Source: an uncultured Oscillibacter sp.
GTDB taxonomy: Bacteria; Bacillota; Clostridia; Oscillospirales; Oscillospiraceae
Direction of reading: 5' to 3'
DNA: 10,602 bases
Assembly (NCBI RefSeq): GCF_910584465.1
Contig: NZ_CAJUBK010000071.1
Location: 1 to 10,602 of the forward strand
The notes below the pieces were generated by a model. That model was given only the letters and a program-made list of their open reading frames with translations, searched no databases and was not told where the DNA came from. Below, piece by piece: positions 6,497 through 10,602 of the stretch. The translations under genes were made by a program, and so were the position numbers. Every line of letters starts with the position of its first letter. The first letter of the stretch is position 1.

Positions 6497-6524
6497 AAAA
6501 GGGCGGCCTAACGGCCGCCCTTTT
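6497..6524 (+). terminator. Intrinsic terminator between dctP and dctQ
   Basis: AAAAGGGCGGCC at 6497-6508 pairs perfectly with GGCCGCCCTTTT at 6513-6524 around loop TAAC. A strong GC stem with a T-run lies 11 bases after the dctP stop and 41 bases before dctQ. Partial termination here would leave more binding protein than membrane subunits, the usual stoichiometry of binding-protein systems. Confidence 0.85.
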
Positions 6525-6565
6525 CTCAAGATCCAAAATCGAATGCATCAGAAAGGAGAACGATT

Positions 6566-7081
6566 ATGCGGGCAGCCCATAAAGCGTTCCGGTTTTTATT
6601 CAAAGCGTTGGAGTGGTTCGCCATGATCTGCATGGTCATCTTGACGGTGATCGTCTTCATCGATGTCATCCTGCGCTATATCTTCAAGCAGGGCTTCGCC
6701 TGGACCCAGGAGGTCGCCACGCTGATGCTGGTCTGGTTCAGTCTCATCGGCATGGCCATCGGCGTGCTGGAGAAGATCCACATCAGCATCGAGATGTTCA
6801 CCTCCAAGCTGCCCGGGAAAGCCATCGGCGTCCTGGAGAGCATCGACCACATCCTCATGGCCATTTTCGGCGGACTGATGGTCTATTACGGCATCATCAT
6901 CATGAACATGACCAAGCTCTCCACCATGCCCGCCACCAAGATGCCCAGCGCGGTGCTCTACATCATCCTTCCCCTGTCCGGCATCCTGGTCTTTTTGAAC
7001 GCCCTCCTGGTCGCGGCCAAGCGGGACAGCCACATCCTGCAGGACGCCCCCGTGTCCGGAAAGGAGGACTCCCGTGCCTAA
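6566..7081 (+). CDS. dctQ: TRAP transporter small membrane subunit, DctQ family
   Basis: 171 residues, the usual DctQ length. The ATG follows AAGGAGA (6551-6557). Four hydrophobic helices are visible at about residues 16-36, 48-68, 90-112 and 128-148. The family motif appears as AWTQEVATLMLVWFSLIG after the first helix, where many members have W(S/T)EE. The segment MPATKMPSAVLYIILPLSG matches the conserved stretch before the last helix. DctQ assembles with DctM and is thought to support the elevator-type permease. It overlaps dctM by 8 bases, with the dctM ribosome site inside its last codons, so the two are translationally coupled. No sign of damage. Confidence 0.93.
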   Translation: MRAAHKAFRFLFKALEWFAMICMVILTVIVFIDVILRYIFKQGFAWTQEVATLMLVWFSLIGMAIGVLEKIHISIEMFTSKLPGKAIGVLESIDHILMAIFGGLMVYYGIIIMNMTKLSTMPATKMPSAVLYIILPLSGILVFLNALLVAAKRDSHILQDAPVSGKEDSRA

Positions 7082-8372
7082 TACTACGATCGCGATCGCC
7101 ATCATGCTGGGCTCCTTCGTCATCCTGCTGGCGGCCCGGATGCCCATCTCCTTCACCCTGGGCATCTCCTCCGTCCTCACCGCGCTGTATCTGAACATCC
7201 CCCTGGCCACGCTGTTCCAGCGGATGGTCAACGGCGTCCAGTCCTTCTCCCTGCTGGCGATCCCCTTCTTCATCCTGGCCGGCGAGATCATGGGACAGGG
7301 CGGCATCTCCCGCCGGCTCATCACCCTGGCCAACGCCTTCGTCGGCTGGATGCGGGGCGGCCTGGCCCAGGTGAACATCCTGGCGTCCATGTTCTTCGGC
7401 GGGATCTCCGGCTCCGCCGTGGCGGACACGTCCTCCATCGGCTCCATCCTGATCCCCATGATGACGGACTCCGGCTATGACAAGGACTTCTCCGTGGCGG
7501 TCACGGTGACCTCCTCCTGCCAGGGCGTCATGATCCCCCCCTCCCACAACATGATCCTCTTCGCCATGGCGGCGGGCGGCGGCGTCTCCATCGGCCAGCT
7601 CTTCATGGGCGGCCTGATCCCCGGCATCCTGCTGGGCATCGCCCTGATGATCATGACCGCCATCATCGCCCGGAAGCGGAACTACCCCAAGGGGCGGATG
7701 CTCTCCCCCAGGGAGATCTGGATCGCCACGAAGGACGCCCTGCTGGGCCTGATGACCTGCATCATCATCGTCGGCGGCGTGATCCTTGGGTGGTTCACGG
7801 CCACGGAATCCGCGGCTGTGGCCGTGGTGTACGCCTTCATCGTCACCTTCTTCGTCTACCGGGAGATCCCCCTGCGCCAGTTCGGCAGCATCCTCCGCAA
7901 GTCCCTGAGGACCATCGCCATGGTCATGGCGCTGATCGCCACCGCCTCCATGTTCGGCTGGCTGCTGGCCTATCTGAAGGTCCCCACCATGGTGACAGAT
8001 CTGCTGCTTGGCATCTCCACCAACAAGGTCGTCATCCTGCTGCTCATCAACGTCATGTGCCTGGTCCTGGGCTGCATCATGGACATGGGCCCCCTGATCT
8101 TGATCCTGACGCCCATCCTGCTCCCCGTGGCCACGCAGCTGGGGATGGCCCCGGTGCAGTTCGGCGCCATGCTGATCCTCAATCTGGCCATCGGCCTGTG
8201 CACGCCTCCCGTGGGCGCGGCCCTCTTTGCCGGCTGCTCCATCGGCCGCATCAAGATCGAGGAGGCCACCGCGGCCTGCCTGCCCTTCTATGCCATGATG
8301 ATCCTGGTGCTGCTGCTGGTGACCTTCTTCCAGCCCCTGTCCATGTTCGTCCCCCACCTGATGATGGGCTGA
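7074..8372 (+). CDS. dctM: TRAP transporter large permease subunit, DctM family
   Basis: 432 residues, typical for DctM. It starts at GTG 7074, which has AAGGAGG at 7061-7067 and overlaps the dctQ end. The protein is hydrophobic throughout, with about twelve membrane segments. Conserved family stretches are FFGGISGSAVADTSSIGSI (about residues 105-123) and SSCQGVMIPPSHNMILF (about 144-160), the region that forms the first sodium and substrate site. The second half repeats the pattern with MDMGPLILILTPILLPVA and GLCTPPVGAALFAG. It is the sodium-driven pore that accepts solute from the DctP lipoprotein. It is followed by a 42-base gap with a small hairpin and then the oxidoreductase gene, so co-transcription into the catabolic genes is likely. 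Confidence 0.94.
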   Translation: MPNTTIAIAIMLGSFVILLAARMPISFTLGISSVLTALYLNIPLATLFQRMVNGVQSFSLLAIPFFILAGEIMGQGGISRRLITLANAFVGWMRGGLAQVNILASMFFGGISGSAVADTSSIGSILIPMMTDSGYDKDFSVAVTVTSSCQGVMIPPSHNMILFAMAAGGGVSIGQLFMGGLIPGILLGIALMIMTAIIARKRNYPKGRMLSPREIWIATKDALLGLMTCIIIVGGVILGWFTATESAAVAVVYAFIVTFFVYREIPLRQFGSILRKSLRTIAMVMALIATASMFGWLLAYLKVPTMVTDLLLGISTNKVVILLLINVMCLVLGCIMDMGPLILILTPILLPVATQLGMAPVQFGAMLILNLAIGLCTPPVGAALFAGCSIGRIKIEEATAACLPFYAMMILVLLLVTFFQPLSMFVPHLMMG

Positions 8373-8384
8373 ACCAGCCCCCGA

Positions 8385-8400
8385 CGCTCCGCCCGGAGCG
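8385..8400. other. Small hairpin between dctM and the oxidoreductase gene
   Basis: CGCTCC at 8385-8390 pairs with GGAGCG at 8395-8400 around loop GCCC. It is followed by CGAAAGGAGA, the next gene's ribosome site, not by a T-run. Termination is unlikely; it may influence mRNA stability or access to the ribosome site. Confidence 0.35.
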
Positions 8401-8414
8401 CGAAAGGAGAACTT

Positions 8415-9404
8415 ATGAACAAGAAGCTGCGTTTTGGCATCCTCGGCACCGGTTTCATCGCCAACAAGGGCGCCTCCACCTTCGAGGCGCTGGGAGACGA
8501 CGCGGTCCTGACCGCCGTGGCCTCCCGCAGCGCCGAGAAGTCCGCCGCCTTCGCCGCCCAGTACGCGATCCCCAAGAGCTACGGCTCTTACGAGGAGCTG
8601 GCCGGGGATCCGGAGGTGGATGTGGTCTACATCGGCACTCCCCACAACTTCCATCTGGAAAACATCCGGCTGTGCGCGGAGCATGGCAAGCACGTGGTCT
8701 GCGAGAAGCCCATCGCCATCTCCGGAGAGGAGGCCCGGGAGATCGCCCGGCTGTCCCGGGAGCACGAGGTCTTCATCATGGAGGCCTACTGGACGGTGTT
8801 CCTCCCCGCCTGGGACAAGGCCCAGGAGCTCCTGCGCTCCGGCGCCATCGGGAGGTACGAGTTCCTCCGGGCGGAGCTGGGCTTCTCCCACCCCGGGGCC
8901 CGGGGCCTGCGGAAGATCGACCCCAAGCTGGCCGGCGGCTCCATGCTGGATCTGGGCGTCTACAACATCATGCTGGCCTATCAGATCTTCGGTCACGACG
9001 TGGAGGAGGTCCGGATCAAGTCCTGCCTGAACGAGCACGGCATCGACCTCTACAACGCCTTCGACATGACCTTCGCCGGCGGCCGCCTGGCCTATCTGAT
9101 GGATACGGTGAAGGGGAAGTTCGACAACAAGGCCGTCATTTACGGAGAAACGGGCTGCGTCACCATCCACAACTTCCTGGGCAGCTCCAGGGTCACCCTG
9201 GACGCCCTGGGCGAGCCCTCTCAGGACTTCGAGTTCCCCTTCGAGAAAAACGGCTTCGAGTACGAGCTCCGGCACGCCTGCCGCTGCATCCGGGAGGGCC
9301 TGACGGAAAGCCCCGTCATGCCCCTGAGCGAGAGCATCGCCATCCTGGACATGGCCGACCGGCTGATGACGATGAGCGGCATCCAGTCGGCAAGCCGCAA
9401 ATGA
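8415..9404 (+). CDS. Gfo/Idh/MocA-family NAD(P)-dependent sugar oxidoreductase
   Basis: 329 residues; ATG follows AAAGGAGA (8403-8410). The N-terminal Rossmann fold has FGILGTGFIA at residues 7-16 for the dinucleotide and VDVVYIGTPHNFH at 68-80. The family's EKP triad is at 97-99 with catalytic Lys98. MEAYWTVFLPAW (122-133) and GGSMLDLGVYNIM (174-186, with Asp179 and Tyr183) resemble the dihydrodiol dehydrogenase/aldose dehydrogenase branch, in which a Lys-Tyr pair is used. The C-terminal beta-sheet domain carries the substrate site. It probably oxidises a sugar or sugar acid hydroxyl or hemiacetal cytoplasmically; if the C1 position, the product would be a lactone, fitting the SMP-30 enzyme encoded downstream. 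Its stop overlaps the ATG of the mutarotase stump (ATGA). Substrate and cofactor preference are not decidable here. Confidence 0.9.
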   Translation: MNKKLRFGILGTGFIANKGASTFEALGDDAVLTAVASRSAEKSAAFAAQYAIPKSYGSYEELAGDPEVDVVYIGTPHNFHLENIRLCAEHGKHVVCEKPIAISGEEAREIARLSREHEVFIMEAYWTVFLPAWDKAQELLRSGAIGRYEFLRAELGFSHPGARGLRKIDPKLAGGSMLDLGVYNIMLAYQIFGHDVEEVRIKSCLNEHGIDLYNAFDMTFAGGRLAYLMDTVKGKFDNKAVIYGETGCVTIHNFLGSSRVTLDALGEPSQDFEFPFEKNGFEYELRHACRCIREGLTESPVMPLSESIAILDMADRLMTMSGIQSASRK

Positions 9405-9617
9405 GCGGCGGGACCAGGACCCTCTTCGGCCGCCCGGCGGGAGGCCGGGAGATGTACGCCTATGAGCTGTCCGATCAGCGGGGCTCCCGCGTCCGCCTCC
9501 CGTCCTGCGGCGGGGCCGCCCGGTCCCGGCCGGTGCCGTCCTGGACTTCCCCCGCCTCCCCCCTCTCCGGTCCTTCGAGCCGGGGAGCGGTATGAACAGG
9601 AGACCGTATACGCCTAA
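9401..9617 (+). pseudogene. 5' stump of an aldose 1-epimerase (mutarotase, GalM-like), frameshifted and truncated
   Basis: The ATG at 9401 overlaps the oxidoreductase stop as ATGA, typical of an operon gene. It reads RTLFGRPAGGREMYAYELSD, then RVRLPSCGGAARSRPVP, which matches the mutarotase N-terminus (TLFG...DGREVYLYTLTN...VRLLSYGGAI). After about residue 46 that frame turns into low-complexity Ser/Pro sequence and stops at 9595. In another frame, 9585-9617 reads ERYEQETVYA and stop, matching the family's EEYERQTVYAGATVGR motif. So at least one indel disrupted the gene, and everything after about 70 of some 340 codons is missing. The catalytic residues lie in the missing part, so it cannot be an active enzyme. 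It occupies the 236-base gap before the lactonase gene and may still help couple its translation. The identification rests on motif memory. Confidence 0.6.
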
Positions 9618-9640
9618 CGGCAAGCAAAGGAGACGATATC

Positions 9641-10555
9641 ATGGATCTCACCATCGCGATCCCCTCTCAGGTGGAGCTGGCGGAGACTCCCATCTGGGAC
9701 TCCCGGAGAAGCTGTCTATACTGGACGGACCTCCTGGGCTGCCAGGTCCACCGGTTCACCCCGGGAAACGGACAGGACGAGGCTTGGGACGTCCACAGCC
9801 TGGTGGGCTCCGCCGTTCCCACCAGCGACGAAGACCGGGTGCTCTGCGCTCTGAGCGGCGGGATGTACCTCCTGGATACCCGGGACGGCAGCCTGGAATT
9901 CCTGGTGGACCCCAAGGGCGGGGACACGAACTTCCGGTATAACGACACCCGGGTGGATGCGAAGGGCCGCATCTTCACCAGCACCATGTCCGTTTTTTAC
10001 GGCACGCCGGAGTACGATCCGGAGACCATGAAGGGCAATTTTTACCGGGTGGACACGGACGGCTCCGTCCATGTCGTCCAGGCCGGGATCGATCAGTTCA
10101 ACTGTGTGCTCTGGAATCTGGAAAACACGCGGCTTTACGTAGTGGATACCTACAACAAGAAACTGCTGGCCGCGGAGTATGACTTGGAGACCGGGCGCTG
10201 CGGCCCCCTGGAGGTGGCGGTGGACTGCACGGAGCTGGGGATGCCGGACGGCATGGCCATGGACACCGCCGGGGACCTGTACCTTTGCCACTGGACCGGC
10301 CATATCACGGTGTGGTCCCCGGATCTCCGCCTGTTGGAGGACATCCCCTTCCCGGTGGAGTATGCGACCTGCTGCGGCTTCGGCGGCGGAGACATGAAGA
10401 CGCTGTACGTCACCTCGTCTCACCGCCGCTACCCGCCGGAGAAGATCCTCCAGTACCCCAGCGCGGGGAGCACGTTCCAGATGCGCCGAGAGATCGCCGG
10501 CTGTCCCGACCACTTCTTTAAAATTTGGGATCTGCAACAGGAAAGGGAGCGATGA
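9641..10555 (+). CDS. SMP-30/gluconolactonase-family sugar lactonase
   Basis: 304 residues, normal family length; ATG follows AAAGGAGA (9626-9633). The six-bladed propeller signatures are present: ETPIWD with metal-ligand Glu15, RYNDTRVDAKGR with Arg99 and Asn101 for substrate, QFNCVLW with Asn154, and MPDGMAMD with Asp203. These correspond in order to Glu18, Arg101, Asn103, Asn154 and Asp204 of human SMP-30, so the metal and substrate sites look complete. One difference is Cys155 where PNG usually has Gly. No signal peptide, so cytoplasmic. It should hydrolyse a sugar 1,4- or 1,5-lactone to the acid, completing the oxidation begun by the oxidoreductase upstream. Its stop overlaps a possible ATG (10552) of the next gene, indicating the same operon. 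Which lactone it prefers is unknown. Confidence 0.9.
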   Translation: MDLTIAIPSQVELAETPIWDSRRSCLYWTDLLGCQVHRFTPGNGQDEAWDVHSLVGSAVPTSDEDRVLCALSGGMYLLDTRDGSLEFLVDPKGGDTNFRYNDTRVDAKGRIFTSTMSVFYGTPEYDPETMKGNFYRVDTDGSVHVVQAGIDQFNCVLWNLENTRLYVVDTYNKKLLAAEYDLETGRCGPLEVAVDCTELGMPDGMAMDTAGDLYLCHWTGHITVWSPDLRLLEDIPFPVEYATCCGFGGGDMKTLYVTSSHRRYPPEKILQYPSAGSTFQMRREIAGCPDHFFKIWDLQQERER

Positions 10556-10557
10556 CC

Positions 10558-10602
10558 ATGAACGAGAAAAAGCTGAAGGTGTTAGCAGCTGAGATCCGTC
10601 TG
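10558..10602 (+). CDS. Start of a gene, possibly the N-terminal subunit of a split transketolase (3' end outside window)
   Basis: Only 15 codons are visible, MNEKKLKVLAAEIRL. The AGGGAG at 10544-10549 sits 8 bases before ATG 10558 and only 2 bases before ATG 10552, so 10558 is the better start. The pattern K-L-x-x-x-A-x-x-I-R resembles the N-terminus of the first half of split bacterial transketolases, which are common beside sugar genes in Clostridia and normally continue with a GHxGGSLS motif. That motif is not in view, so the call is tentative. It overlaps or closely follows the lactonase gene and should be in the same operon. Confidence 0.4.
   Translation, partial: MNEKKLKVLAAEIRL

Noticed and set aside
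5367..6548. - strand open frame of 393 codons opposite dctP
   Set aside because: Shadow of dctP; repetitive Gly/Val/Leu/His composition and no ribosome site or family motif.
7790..9400. + strand frame running through dctM and the oxidoreductase in the wrong phase
   Set aside because: Shadow frame of the two real genes; only its last part, from 9401, is meaningful, as the mutarotase stump.
6963..9623. Very long - strand open frame (886 codons) opposite the TRAP and oxidoreductase genes
   Set aside because: Its composition (Gly, His, Asp, Gln runs) is that of a reverse shadow of GC-rich coding DNA, and the + strand genes there are unambiguous.
1..10602. CRISPR array, tRNA, rRNA or intact insertion sequence
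   Set aside because: No regularly spaced repeats, tRNA-like cloverleaf, rRNA stretch or transposase reading frame was seen on either strand.

Overview
The window looks like a chromosomal stretch of a GC-rich Clostridia member, most likely the Oscillospiraceae (Flavonifractor/Lawsonibacter-like). This rests on strong GGAGG-type ribosome binding sites, a YesM/YesN-type two-component pair, a Firmicutes lipoprotein signal, and GC-rich codon use. The taxonomy is inference from style, not from a marker gene. All intact genes lie on the + strand.

Layout. 1-684: 3' part of a CstA-family carbon starvation/peptide transporter, cut by the window edge. 723-756: a hairpin. 778-1785: a two-pass membrane protein of unknown function. 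1786-2170: a non-coding stretch with two strong inverted repeats, the first a likely terminator. 2171-3019: a gene graveyard. An AT-richer, frameshifted remnant of a P-loop ATPase (about 2208-2698) is abruptly joined to the GC-rich C-terminal stump of a sugar epimerase/isomerase (about 2699-3019). 3080-5246: sensor histidine kinase and AraC-type response regulator with overlapping ends, closed by a terminator that begins on the regulator's stop codon. 5274-5373: a regulatory region with a TTTACAC tandem repeat and promoter-like boxes. 5427-8372: a complete TRAP transporter (binding lipoprotein, small and large membrane subunits) with a terminator hairpin between the first two genes. 8415-9404: Gfo/Idh/MocA-family oxidoreductase. 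9401-9617: a broken 5' stump of an aldose 1-epimerase. 9641-10555: SMP-30/gluconolactonase-like lactonase. 10558 onward: first 15 codons of a gene that resembles the N-terminal half of a split transketolase.

How the parts fit. A membrane sensor and its regulator probably control the TRAP importer next door, which should bring in an acidic solute such as a sugar acid. The oxidoreductase could oxidise a sugar to a lactone, the SMP-30 protein could hydrolyse it, and transketolase could move the carbon into pentose-phosphate metabolism. Two sugar-enzyme stumps (epimerase and mutarotase) suggest the locus once encoded more steps and has been pruned. I do not see a clearly new biological system. 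The most unusual parts are the decayed ATPase island with its very dense GATC sites and sharp junction, and the partly eroded sugar-oxidation locus.
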